Assembly: GCA_028713995.1 (NCBI GenBank)
Contig: JAQTNF010000013.1
Coordinates: forward strand, 1-57,496
Origin: Deltaproteobacteria bacterium
GTDB lineage: Bacteria; Myxococcota_A; Polyangia; JAAYKL01
Reading direction: 5' to 3'
Length of the DNA: 57,496 nucleotides
The notes under the pieces are model-generated. The model was not told the origin of the DNA and made no database searches. It worked only from the letters and a program-made list of their open reading frames with translations. The translations under genes were made by a program, and so were the position numbers. Positions 1-7,687 of the stretch are shown piece by piece (the first letter of the stretch is position 1; each line of letters starts with the position of its first letter).

Positions 1-677
1 ACCCAGGAATTCTGATACCTGCCGCCCGCTTTGAAGCACACCGCCACGCGGCCCGAGGCGCGGCCCGCGTCCTGGAAGAGCTCGCCCTTGGGATCGTACT
101 CGCGCACGTCCCACTTGGTGATCTCGCGGACCCACGCGAGCTCCGTGTTCCAGGCGACGGTCATCTGCGGATCGGCCGGGTTGGGCGTCACCTGGAAGAC
201 GCCGCCGCCGGCAGCCATGGGGCGGTTGTAGGTCTTGCCCGTGGCCGGAGGCTCCGCGAGATCGATGCTCGCAAATTGGCCGTTGATGGTGGCCGCGGTC
301 GGGCTCTCGAGAGCCGTGTCGCCAAGCACGAGGCGCCACGTTGCCGCGCCGGGCTCGAACACGACCGCCGCGACCGGGAAGGGATTCCCGTTCAACATGC
401 CGCCCGCCGGGGCCGCCGGGATCTTGTCGAGCGCCGGCGTGGCGGTCCACTCGAACGCGGGCGGCTGCGGCAGGAGGGCCACGGCCGCGGGCGCCACAGG
501 AGGCACCGCTAGTACCTGGGGCGGTCCGGCGACCGGAGGCGCAACCCCGGGCGGTGCGACCGGCGGAGGCACGACCGCGGGAGCCGGGGCCTGTTCCTGC
601 TTCTTTCCGAAAGGCAGGGAGTCGCACGCGGCGAGCGCCGCGGCGAGCACGAGGACGACGATCGCGATGGCTCTCAT
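1..677 (-). CDS. Lipoprotein, partial (runs off the left edge)
   Basis: This frame opens at an ATG at 677 and stays open to base 1, so the C-terminus is missing. The visible 225 residues begin with a lipoprotein signal (hydrophobic core, lipobox ending LAAC, Cys18), followed by a Pro/Ala/Val-rich linker to about residue 65 and then a globular part with no motif I recognise. An SD-like GGAGGT sits just upstream. Only 13 bp separate it from the GltD-like gene, so it may be the last gene of the NuoE/NuoF/GltD-like operon. Lipid anchoring in the envelope is a confident inference; the function is unknown. Confidence 0.75.
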   Translation of the reverse strand, partial: MRAIAIVVLVLAAALAACDSLPFGKKQEQAPAPAVVPPPVAPPGVAPPVAGPPQVLAVPPVAPAAVALLPQPPAFEWTATPALDKIPAAPAGGMLNGNPFPVAAVVFEPGAATWRLVLGDTALESPTAATINGQFASIDLAEPPATGKTYNRPMAAGGGVFQVTPNPADPQMTVAWNTELAWVREITKWDVREYDPKGELFQDAGRASGRVAVCFKAGGRYQNSW

Positions 678-690
678 GGGACCTCCGTTT

Positions 691-2784
691 TTATTCGAGC
701 CCGGGCACGGGCGGGCGCTTGAAAGAACGCTCCTGCACCGCCACGGGCGCCTTCTTGAGCACGAGCGCGCCGACCGGGCACGCCTCCACGATCTGAAGCA
801 GCCCATTGTCGTCGATCTTCGCGAGCGGCCTGCCGAGCGCGGGGCGCACGCGGGATGCGAAGCCGCGAAACGTGAAGCCCAGCGCCGACGTGCCGAAGAT
901 CTCCTCGGTCATGCGCACGCACGTGCCGCACTGGATGCACTTATGCGCCTCGTAGACCACCCCCGGGTGAGAGTCGTCGCGCTCGTACTCGCGCTTCTGC
1001 CCGGCGAACCTCCTCGGATCGGCCTCGAACAACATGGCGTAGGTGCGCAGGCGGCAGCCCCGTGCGTCGCGACACCCGCACTCGAGGCAACGCTGCGCCT
1101 CGGCGCGGATTTGCGCGGCCGTGTACCCGGTCTCCACTTCCTTGAAATGGGCCACGCGCGAACGCGGCTCGAGCTCGGGCATCCTGGCCTTGGCCGCCTT
1201 CTCGCGACCCTCGATCACCTTCTTCGAGATGTCGGCGAGCTTGCCCATGGACGCGTTGTAGCGCGCCACCTCGCCCACAACGGGCTTGCCCATGAGGAAC
1301 TGATCGATGGCGATCGCCGCGCGTCGGCCCGCCGCCACCGCGCGCACCGCGATGTCGGCGCCGATGACGCAGTCGCCGCCGGCGAACACGTTCTCAAGGC
1401 TCGTGCGGCCGGTCCGTTCGTCGGCCACGATGCCGCCCCAGCCGGCTATCTCCACGCCCGCCGCGGCCTTGGCGTCCACGCTCTGCCCGATGGCGGCGAT
1501 GACGTTGTCGACCACGCGCACGTGCTCGCTGCCCTCCTGCGGCACCGGACGCGCGCGCCCCGACGCGTCCGGCTCGCCGAGCGTCATGCGGATGCAGGTC
1601 ACGGCCAGGGAGCCGCCGGCCTGCTTCTCGATCTTGGTGGGCGCGGCCAGGATCTCGAGCTTCACGCCCTCGACCTCTGCCTCGTGCACCTCCATGGCCC
1701 AGGCCGGCATCTCCGCGCGCGTCCGGCGATAGAGGATCGTGACCTCCTTGGCACCGAGCCGCATCGAGGTGCGCGCCGCGTCGATGGCCGTGTTGCCGCC
1801 GCCGACCACCATGACCCTGCGGCCGATGGGGGTCTTCTCGTCGCGCGACGCCGCGGCCAGGAATCCGATGCCCGACAGCACGCCCGGCGAGTCCTCGCCC
1901 GGCACGCGCATGGCCTGCGCCCTCTGCGCACCGAGCCCCAGGAACACCGCGTCGTGGTCGCGCCGCAGGTCGTCGAGGCTGACGTCCTTGCCGAGGCGTG
2001 TGCCAAAGCGGAACTCGGCGCCGAGCCTGGCCGCGACGGCGTACTCACGATCAATGACGTCGCGCGGCAGCCTGTAGGCCGGGATGCCGAAGCGCAGCAT
2101 GCCGCCCGGCGCCTCGTGGGCGTCGATGATCACGGTCTTGTGGCCGAGGAGCTGCAGGTAGTACGAGGCGGCGAGCCCGGCCGGACCGGCGCCCACGATG
2201 GCCACCTTCTTGCCCGAGGTCTTGGCCGGCTTGGGCAGGGACTCGTCGCCCGCGCCCGCGTCCGCCGCGTAGCGCTTGAGGTGGCAGATGGCCACCGGCT
2301 CCTCCACGAGCTGCCTGCGGCACGCTTCCTCGCACGGCCTCGGGCACACGCGGCCGAGCGTTGCCGGCAGGGGCATGTTGGTCTTGATGAGCTCGAGCGC
2401 CGCGCGGTCCTCGCCGAGCGCCAGGTGCTTGACGAAGCCCGGGATGTCGATGCCCGCCGGGCACGCGCCCATGCACGGCCCCAGGCAGTCGCCCAGGTGG
2501 TCGCTCATGAGCAGCTCCACGCACGTGCGGCGCGCCAGCTTCACCCGCTCGCTCTTCGTGCGCACGACCATGCCCGGCGCCACCGCGGTGGAGCATGAGG
2601 GCACCAGATTGGCGCGGCCATCGATCTCCACCACGCACACGAAACACGAGGCGAAGGGCTTGAGCTTGCGGTTGTGACAGAACGAGGGAATGAAGACGCC
2701 CTGCGCCTGCGCCGCGTCGAGCAGGGTGGTCCCGGGATCTGCCTCGATTGCGATCCCGTCGATTGTGAGCTTTATCTTTTCCAC
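691..2784 (-). CDS. GltD-like FAD/NAD(P) oxidoreductase with N-terminal 2Fe-2S and C-terminal Fe-S domains
   Basis: The protein has 697 residues and starts at GTG. Order of parts: a [2Fe-2S] plant-type ferredoxin domain (Cys36, Cys47, Cys50, Cys64); a NuoG/HydA-type His-Cys cluster motif (His96, Cys100, Cys104, Cys108); a GltD-type Cys-rich helical segment (Cys147, Cys151, Cys155, Cys167); an FAD-binding GAGPAG at 198-203; a second dinucleotide fold with VVGGGNTA in mid-protein; and C-terminal ferredoxin-like Cys clusters. The family moves electrons between NAD(P)H, FAD and Fe-S centres. It follows NuoE- and NuoF-like genes on the same strand, so the three probably form one soluble NAD(P)H-linked complex. 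No hydrogenase or formate dehydrogenase catalytic subunit is adjacent, so the terminal partner is unknown. Confidence 0.88.
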   Translation of the reverse strand: MEKIKLTIDGIAIEADPGTTLLDAAQAQGVFIPSFCHNRKLKPFASCFVCVVEIDGRANLVPSCSTAVAPGMVVRTKSERVKLARRTCVELLMSDHLGDCLGPCMGACPAGIDIPGFVKHLALGEDRAALELIKTNMPLPATLGRVCPRPCEEACRRQLVEEPVAICHLKRYAADAGAGDESLPKPAKTSGKKVAIVGAGPAGLAASYYLQLLGHKTVIIDAHEAPGGMLRFGIPAYRLPRDVIDREYAVAARLGAEFRFGTRLGKDVSLDDLRRDHDAVFLGLGAQRAQAMRVPGEDSPGVLSGIGFLAAASRDEKTPIGRRVMVVGGGNTAIDAARTSMRLGAKEVTILYRRTRAEMPAWAMEVHEAEVEGVKLEILAAPTKIEKQAGGSLAVTCIRMTLGEPDASGRARPVPQEGSEHVRVVDNVIAAIGQSVDAKAAAGVEIAGWGGIVADERTGRTSLENVFAGGDCVIGADIAVRAVAAGRRAAIAIDQFLMGKPVVGEVARYNASMGKLADISKKVIEGREKAAKARMPELEPRSRVAHFKEVETGYTAAQIRAEAQRCLECGCRDARGCRLRTYAMLFEADPRRFAGQKREYERDDSHPGVVYEAHKCIQCGTCVRMTEEIFGTSALGFTFRGFASRVRPALGRPLAKIDDNGLLQIVEACPVGALVLKKAPVAVQERSFKRPPVPGLE

Positions 2785-2799
2785 GTTTCGACCCCTTCC

Positions 2800-4581
2800 C
2801 TAGCCGACGACCACGGCGTCGAACTTGCAGAAGTCGCGGCACACGCCGCACCGGATGCAGGCCTTCTGATTGATGACGTGCATCGTCTTCTTCTCGCCCG
2901 TGATGCAGCTCACCGGGCAGTTCCTGGCGCAGATGAGGCAGCCGGTGCACGCATCGGTGATGGTGAACGTGCACAGCGACCGGCAGCGGCCGGCGCGGCA
3001 CTTGTGATCGCGGATATGTTCCTCGTATTCGTGCCTGAAGTAGCGCAGGGTGGTGAGCACCGGGTTGGGCGCGGTCTGACCCAGGCCGCACAGGCTCGTG
3101 GTCTTGATCTGCTTCGCGAGATCCTCGAGCAGCGCGATGTCGCTCTCCTCGCCCTTGCCCGCGCAGATGCGGGTGAGGATCTCGAGCATGCGCTTGGTGC
3201 CCACCCGGCAGAACGTGCACTTGCCGCAGGATTCGAGCTGGGTGAAGTCGAGGAAGTAGCGCGCGATGTCCACCATGCAGGTGGTGTCGTCCATGACGAC
3301 CATGCCGCCCGAGCCCATGATGGCCCCGGTGCGCGTCACCTCGTCGTAATCGATCTTGGTGTGGAACAGCTCGGCCGGCACGCAGCCGCCAGAGGGCCCG
3401 CCCATCTGCACGGCCTTGACCTTGCGGTTCGTGCCCGTGCCGCCGCCCACCTCGTGGATGATCTCGCCCAAGGTGATGCCCATGGGCACCTCGACCAGGC
3501 CGCCGCGCTTGATCTTGCCCGCGAGCGCGAAGACCTTGCTGCCCTTGGACTTTTCGGTCCCCATGGCCGCGAAGGCCTCCCAGCCGTTGCGGATGATCCA
3601 CGGCACGTTGGCCCACGTCTCCACGTTGTTGATGGTGGTCGGCTTGCCGAAGAGGCCCGACTGGGCCGGGAACGGGGGACGGATGCGCGGCATGCCGCGG
3701 CGACCCTCGATGGAGGCCATGAGGGCCGTCTCCTCGCCGCACACGAACGCTCCCGCGCCCTCCTTGATGTGGATGACGAAATCGAAGCCGAGCCCCATGA
3801 TGTTCCTGCCCAGGAACCCGCGCTCCTCGGCCTGCGCGATGGCCTTGTAAAGGCGCGCGATCGCCATGGGGTACTCGGCGCGGCAGTAGATGTAGGCCTC
3901 GTCCGCGCCGGTGGCGAAGCCGCCGATGGCCATGCCCTCGAGCACCGCATGCGGATCGCTCTCGAGCGTGGTGCGGTCCATGAACGCGCCCGGGTCGCCC
4001 TCGTCCGCGTTGCAGATCATGTACTTCTTGGGCCCCTTCTCGGCCCGCGCGAACTTCCACTTCATGCCCGTGGGGAACCCGGCGCCGCCGCGGCCGCGCA
4101 GGCCCGACTTGACGAGCGCGTCGATGACCTTGTCCGGGTTCTTCTCCTCGAGCACGCTGCGCAGGGCCTTGTACCCGTCCACGGCCAAGTAGTCCTCGAT
4201 CTTCTCGGGATCGATGACGCCGCAGTTGGCGAGCACGATGCGGCGCTGCTTGCCCATGAGGTCTTTGGTCTCGCCCTCGTCGTACTTGGCGATCCACTGG
4301 GCCCTGGGCACGCCGCCCACGACGTGCTCGTCGATGATCTTGCCCATGCGCTGGGCGGTCACGTCGCAGTAAAGGGAGCGCGTCCCGTCCGCCTCGACGA
4401 TCTGCACCTGCGGCTCGGCATAGCACATGCCGAGGCAGCCCGTGATGCGCACCTCGACGCCGAGCTTCTTCTCCTCCACGGTCTTGCGGCACAGGTCGTA
4501 CACCTCCTGCGCGCCGGCCGCGATGTTGCACGTGCTCATACCGACGACGACGGTCCTCTTGTTGTTCGTTTGTGTCTGCAC
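2800..4581 (-). CDS. NuoF/HndC-like NADH-binding flavoprotein with ferredoxin tail
   Basis: The protein has 593 residues from a GTG at 4581, chosen because a GAGGAGG lies 5 nt upstream; an internal ATG at 4539 is the alternative. An N-terminal thioredoxin-like [2Fe-2S] domain (Cys18, Cys31, Cys49, Cys53) is followed by the NuoF core, with the glycine-rich GRGGAGFPTG FMN/NADH loop, the NADEGDPGAF motif and the 4Fe-4S ligands of CGKCTFC. The tail carries two 4Fe-4S motifs of the CxxCxxxCP / CxxCxxxC type. This layout matches the diaphorase subunit of soluble NAD(P)-linked hydrogenases and BamH-like complexes rather than plain complex I NuoF. It would oxidise or reduce NADH through FMN and pass electrons to its neighbours. 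The NuoE-like gene ends 11 bp upstream. Confidence 0.9.
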   Translation of the reverse strand: MQTQTNNKRTVVVGMSTCNIAAGAQEVYDLCRKTVEEKKLGVEVRITGCLGMCYAEPQVQIVEADGTRSLYCDVTAQRMGKIIDEHVVGGVPRAQWIAKYDEGETKDLMGKQRRIVLANCGVIDPEKIEDYLAVDGYKALRSVLEEKNPDKVIDALVKSGLRGRGGAGFPTGMKWKFARAEKGPKKYMICNADEGDPGAFMDRTTLESDPHAVLEGMAIGGFATGADEAYIYCRAEYPMAIARLYKAIAQAEERGFLGRNIMGLGFDFVIHIKEGAGAFVCGEETALMASIEGRRGMPRIRPPFPAQSGLFGKPTTINNVETWANVPWIIRNGWEAFAAMGTEKSKGSKVFALAGKIKRGGLVEVPMGITLGEIIHEVGGGTGTNRKVKAVQMGGPSGGCVPAELFHTKIDYDEVTRTGAIMGSGGMVVMDDTTCMVDIARYFLDFTQLESCGKCTFCRVGTKRMLEILTRICAGKGEESDIALLEDLAKQIKTTSLCGLGQTAPNPVLTTLRYFRHEYEEHIRDHKCRAGRCRSLCTFTITDACTGCLICARNCPVSCITGEKKTMHVINQKACIRCGVCRDFCKFDAVVVG

Positions 4582-4592
4582 CGCGGTCCTCC

Positions 4593-5054
4593 TCAGCTTT
4601 CGAGGTCGTCGATGACCTTGACCGACTTCTTGCGGTCGAGGCGCCCGTAGGTCGTGCTGTCTATCATGACCACCGGCGCGAGCGAGCAGCAGCCCACGCA
4701 GGCCACGGAGGTGAGCGTGTACTTCATGTCGGGTGTGTTCTCCCCGGTCTTGACCCCGAGCCGCTCCTCGATCGCCTCCGTGAGCCCCACCGCCCCTCCC
4801 ACGTGGCAGGCCGTGCCGTGGCACACCTTGATGATCCGCTCGCCCACGGGAGTGAGCCTGAACTGGGCGAAAAAAGTGGCCACGCCGTAAAGCTGGGCCT
4901 CGGTCATCTGCGTGGTCTTCGCGATGTGCTCGATGGCCTCGATGGGCACGTAACGGAATTCGTCCTGAATCATCTGGAGGACGGGAATGGCCATCTCCGG
5001 GCCCTCGCCCTTCCTGGCCACAATGGCGTCCACCCGCGCGAGATCGATGGTCAT
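4593..5054 (-). CDS. NuoE-like [2Fe-2S] thioredoxin-fold subunit
   Basis: The 153-residue protein has the NuoE/HndA fold: a helical N-terminal region, then a thioredoxin-like domain whose [2Fe-2S] ligands are Cys78, Cys83, Cys119 and Cys123 (CHGTAC and CVGCC blocks). It is the usual partner of NuoF in a diaphorase module. The ATG at 5054 has GAGGAG upstream. It is the first gene of the leftward NuoE-NuoF-GltD-like operon. A long imperfect dyad (5071-5095) sits directly upstream and may control it. Confidence 0.92.
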   Translation of the reverse strand: MTIDLARVDAIVARKGEGPEMAIPVLQMIQDEFRYVPIEAIEHIAKTTQMTEAQLYGVATFFAQFRLTPVGERIIKVCHGTACHVGGAVGLTEAIEERLGVKTGENTPDMKYTLTSVACVGCCSLAPVVMIDSTTYGRLDRKKSVKVIDDLES

Positions 5055-5070
5055 GGGATTCTCCTCATTT

Positions 5071-5095
5071 TTCCATAGGAACTGTTCCCAAGGAA
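5071..5095. promoter_or_regulatory. 25-bp dyad upstream of the NuoE-like gene
   Basis: The sequence reads as two mirrored arms around T5083, with core GGAAC-T-GTTCC and outer TTCC/GGAA; 10 of 12 position pairs match. It ends 16 bp before the ATG. On the minus strand it lies downstream of a possible promoter (TTGCCA, 16 bp, TATATG, about 5107-5134). This suggests an operator for a dimeric regulator, or a 5'-leader hairpin. The regulator is unknown. Confidence 0.5.
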
Positions 5096-5112
5096 TCCGC
5101 GTGATTCATATA

Positions 5113-5139
5113 CAGAAACGAAAGGGGGTGGCAACCCCC
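5113..5139 (-). terminator. Intrinsic terminator after the VOC gene
   Basis: Read leftward, a GGGGGT / ACCCCC stem with a 4-nt TGCC loop (5124-5139) is followed by TTTCGTTTCTG. It lies about 50 nt beyond the stop of the VOC gene. It overlaps the possible -35 box for the NuoE operon. Confidence 0.5.
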
Positions 5140-5191
5140 CAACGTGGGGACGATTTCGACGGTCGGACGCGGAGGGCGCGCTCGCAGACCC

Positions 5192-5572
5192 CTATTGCGC
5201 GTTCTCGACCGCGGAGGCGGTGAGGATGTTGTCGTCCGGGTCGTAGAACTTGAACATGCGCATGCCCTGGCCTTCGTCCACGTACTCCTCAATGCCGCCC
5301 TTCATGCGCACGCCGTGCTCGATCAGATGGACGTGGAAGGCCTCGAGATCATCGACGCGCAGGGTGACGAACTCGTTCTTGGGCGGCTTGGTCCGTTGGC
5401 CCCAGCGGTTCAAGGCCAGGTAGGCGGTCTTGATGCCCGGCGCCGCGAGCTCGATCCACCCCGCGTTCTCGTAGACGCGGCTGAACCCGAGGACATCGAG
5501 GTAGAACCGCAGGGCCTTCTCCATGTCCGTCACCCACACAAACGCCAGCATCCCCTTGTATGTCGCCTTCAT
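5192..5572 (-). CDS. VOC/glyoxalase-fold protein
   Basis: The 126-residue protein has the vicinal-oxygen-chelate pattern: an N-terminal FVWVTDMEKALRFYLDVLGF block and a C-terminal FYDPDDN block that give paired beta-alpha-beta-beta-beta modules. Family members are metal-dependent lyases, dioxygenases or resistance proteins, and sequence alone does not fix the substrate. The size is normal for a single-domain member. AAGGAGG lies in front of the ATG. It is on the same strand as the redox operon but is separated from it by a terminator. Confidence 0.85.
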   Translation of the reverse strand: MKATYKGMLAFVWVTDMEKALRFYLDVLGFSRVYENAGWIELAAPGIKTAYLALNRWGQRTKPPKNEFVTLRVDDLEAFHVHLIEHGVRMKGGIEEYVDEGQGMRMFKFYDPDDNILTASAVENAQ

Positions 5573-5650
5573 CTTGACCTCCTTGTCATGATCGCAAGCA
5601 TCCTACCACACGGTCCGCGCCGGTCCACCGTCTGGGGCATCCGGCTGGTC

Positions 5651-6634
5651 TTACGCGCCGGGCTTCCTCGCCGTGAGGCTCCAGCGCGATTTCGAGAAAT
5701 CGACACGGCGCTCGTAGCGCAGCCCCGCAGCCTCCATCCACGCGCGGATCTCGGGCTCGGACCAGGTGTCGCCCCGCGAGCGCATGTTGATGGCGAAGAG
5801 CGCGCCCATCAGGCTCTCGTCCTTGGCGTCGTCGATGGAGAAGTCCACGACCACCAACCTGCCGCCGGGTGCGAGGGCGTCCGCGGCCTGGCGCACGAGC
5901 CGCGCAGCCCTGTCCCGCGGCTCCTGGTGCAGCACGTTCGCGATCTGCACGAGGTCGTAGCCGCTCCCGTACGGCGTCTCGAGGTAGTCGCCCTCGATGA
6001 AGGCGATGCGGCCTTCCAGGCCCGTGCCGGCCCAGAGCTCGCGACCGAGCAGCGCGACCTCGGGCGTGTCGAGCACCACGGCGGCAAGATCCGGGCGCGC
6101 GCGACAGTACGCGGCAGCGTAGGCGCCCACGCCGCCTCCCACGTCGAGCACACGGCGCACGTCCGTGAGATCGAGCGACGCGATCGCGGCCGGCGCCACC
6201 GAGGACGCCATGGCGCGCATGGCCTCGCTGAACCGCCGTACCTCATCCGGGTTCCTGCGCCGCATCTGCCAGTCGCCGCCGCGCAGCCACGCCTCCAGGT
6301 TCTCGCCCCAGCGCTCGTACATGGCGTGCGCGTGCTCGACGAACGGAGTGGCGTCGGTCTCGCCCGGAGTGAAACGCCCCGCGAGCTGCGCAACCACGGC
6401 GTAGCGACCGCCGCCCTTGGCCTCCACGACTCCGAGCGCCGCGAGCGCGCGCACGATCTTGCCCGAGGCGATCGGATCGAGCCCCAGCTCGCGCGCCGCC
6501 TCATCGGCGGTGGCCGGCCCGCGATCCAGGCGCCGAAGAATTCCTGCGCGCACCGCCACGGTCAGCACCCTGTGCCCCGCAAAGCTCCACAGGAGCTCGT
6601 TGAACCCGTCGGTGTCCATCCGCGTTTTCCCCAT
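5651..6634 (-). CDS. SAM-dependent O-methyltransferase (dimerisation domain + class I fold)
   Basis: The 327-residue protein has an N-terminal winged-helix dimerisation domain (about 10-90) and a Rossmann methyltransferase domain. The SAM loop is VLDVGGGVG (162-170), Asp189 is the expected ribose-binding acid, and the NVLHQE motif (His236) matches the catalytic His of the acetylserotonin/hydroxyneurosporene O-methyltransferase family. It should methylate a small hydroxylated substrate that I cannot identify. GAGGAGG precedes the ATG at 6634. It stands alone between the VOC gene and the HU promoter region. Confidence 0.85.
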   Translation of the reverse strand: MGKTRMDTDGFNELLWSFAGHRVLTVAVRAGILRRLDRGPATADEAARELGLDPIASGKIVRALAALGVVEAKGGGRYAVVAQLAGRFTPGETDATPFVEHAHAMYERWGENLEAWLRGGDWQMRRRNPDEVRRFSEAMRAMASSVAPAAIASLDLTDVRRVLDVGGGVGAYAAAYCRARPDLAAVVLDTPEVALLGRELWAGTGLEGRIAFIEGDYLETPYGSGYDLVQIANVLHQEPRDRAARLVRQAADALAPGGRLVVVDFSIDDAKDESLMGALFAINMRSRGDTWSEPEIRAWMEAAGLRYERRVDFSKSRWSLTARKPGA

Positions 6635-6910
6635 GGCGTCCTCCTCTCATGCACCTCGATGCGACACAACCGAAAAGGCACGGTTTGGTGTTGTAGTTTT
6701 ACACCGTATTCCCGCGTCGTCCATCTACCCCAGCGGATTATCCCAGGAACCGCGCGCCTCGCGTGGTCGCTTCGCGAGCGTGGCCTTGTCCCACGCGGAC
6801 ATGGCAGCGGTCACGTCGTAAATCCCCCGTCTTCTCTGCCTTATCCCGAAGCCATTTTCTCCGGGCCAGCAACGGCGCGGGATATCCGGATGTGGGGTAT
6901 GATTTTTCGC

Positions 6911-6939
6911 TTGACAGATGTGATTGCTGAACATATGAT
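6911..6939 (+). promoter_or_regulatory. Consensus sigma-70 promoter of the HU gene
   Basis: TTGACA (6911-6916), a 17-bp spacer and TATGAT (6934-6939) make a nearly perfect housekeeping promoter. Transcription should begin near 6946. The rest of the gap from 6635 to this site shows no gene, only a short GGATATCC palindrome near 6880. Confidence 0.88.
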
Positions 6940-6941
6940 GC

Positions 6942-7012
6942 GGTTGTTTGAACCGTGGGGAAACTCAAGAGATTTTCTCCCGAAACAACCGGTCGCTTTT
7001 GCGACCAGGAGG
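6942..7012 (+). promoter_or_regulatory. Structured leader of the HU mRNA
   Basis: GGTTGTTT (6942-6949) is exactly complementary to AAACAACC (6983-6990). Immediately after it comes a 6-bp hairpin, GGTCGC-TTTT-GCGACC (6991-7006), whose last base abuts the SD AGGAGG (7007-7012). The second hairpin could gate ribosome access. The first inverted repeat overlaps the expected start site, so it may act as DNA rather than RNA. Confidence 0.5.
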
Positions 7013-7021
7013 AATCGACAG

Positions 7022-7312
7022 ATGACGAAAGCAGAACTGATTGACGCGGTGGCGGGATCCAAGTCGGTGCCCGAGGGGCTCTCGAAGAAGGCCGTTCAGG
7101 CGGTGATCGACGAGACGTTCGAGGAGATCAAGAAGTCCCTCAAGAAGGAAGACCGCTTCTCCTTCCCGGGCTTCGGCACCTTCGCGAAGAAGAAGAGGGC
7201 CGCTCGCAAGGGCCGCAACCCGCAGACCGGCGCCCCGATCCAGATCAAGGCGCAGACCACGGTCGGCTTCAAGCCGGCGCAGTCCCTCAAGGACTTCGTG
7301 GGCAAGCGGTAG
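7022..7312 (+). CDS. HU family DNA-binding protein
   Basis: The 96-residue protein is a classical HU/IHF-family histone-like protein. It opens with MTKAELIDAVA, has the FPGFGTF turn, and carries the arm motif RKGRNPQTGAPIQI with the intercalating Pro in the usual place. It bends and compacts DNA as a dimer. The ATG at 7022 follows AGGAGG by 9 nt and a consensus promoter. It is a monocistronic gene with a leader that looks regulated. Confidence 0.97.
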   Translation: MTKAELIDAVAGSKSVPEGLSKKAVQAVIDETFEEIKKSLKKEDRFSFPGFGTFAKKKRAARKGRNPQTGAPIQIKAQTTVGFKPAQSLKDFVGKR

Positions 7313-7340
7313 TCCCCCCCCCGGATCTCCCGTCCGCTCC

Positions 7341-7649
7341 CTACTTGAACACCGACAGGATTCGCTTCATCACGGTCGTGTCCTCTTCCTTGAGCACGAG
7401 CTCGAGCTCGCCCGCGTCGAGCCAGATGCCCTCGCACGACGTGCACTTGTCGATGTTGATGCTGCGGAAGCTGATCTCGACCAGATCGCCGCCGCATTTG
7501 GGGCAGTGCATGTGGTGCAGCTCCTTCCGGCGCTCGCGCTCCGCGGCCTCCTCCTTGGCCCTCTGCTGGGCCGCGAGGGCCTTCAGGCGCTCGTACTCTT
7601 TCCTTGCGAAATACTCGGATTCCTTGTCGCTGGGTTTCTCCAGGGCCAT
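7341..7649 (-). CDS. TFIIB-type zinc-ribbon protein
   Basis: The 102-residue protein has a charged helical N-terminal half (heptad-like, about 15-45) and a zf-TFIIB domain with CPKCGG and CTSCEG knuckles, then WLDAGELE, the family signature. The ATG at 7649 is preferred over an upstream start because GAGGTGAC precedes it. Zinc binding is secure, but the partner is unknown. It follows the cyclic-nucleotide-domain gene by 38 bp on the same strand, so the two are probably cotranscribed. Confidence 0.85.
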   Translation of the reverse strand: MALEKPSDKESEYFARKEYERLKALAAQQRAKEEAAERERRKELHHMHCPKCGGDLVEISFRSINIDKCTSCEGIWLDAGELELVLKEEDTTVMKRILSVFK

Positions 7650-7687
7650 GTTGTCACCTCGTTTGTCAAATCGGGTTGAAACGGAAA

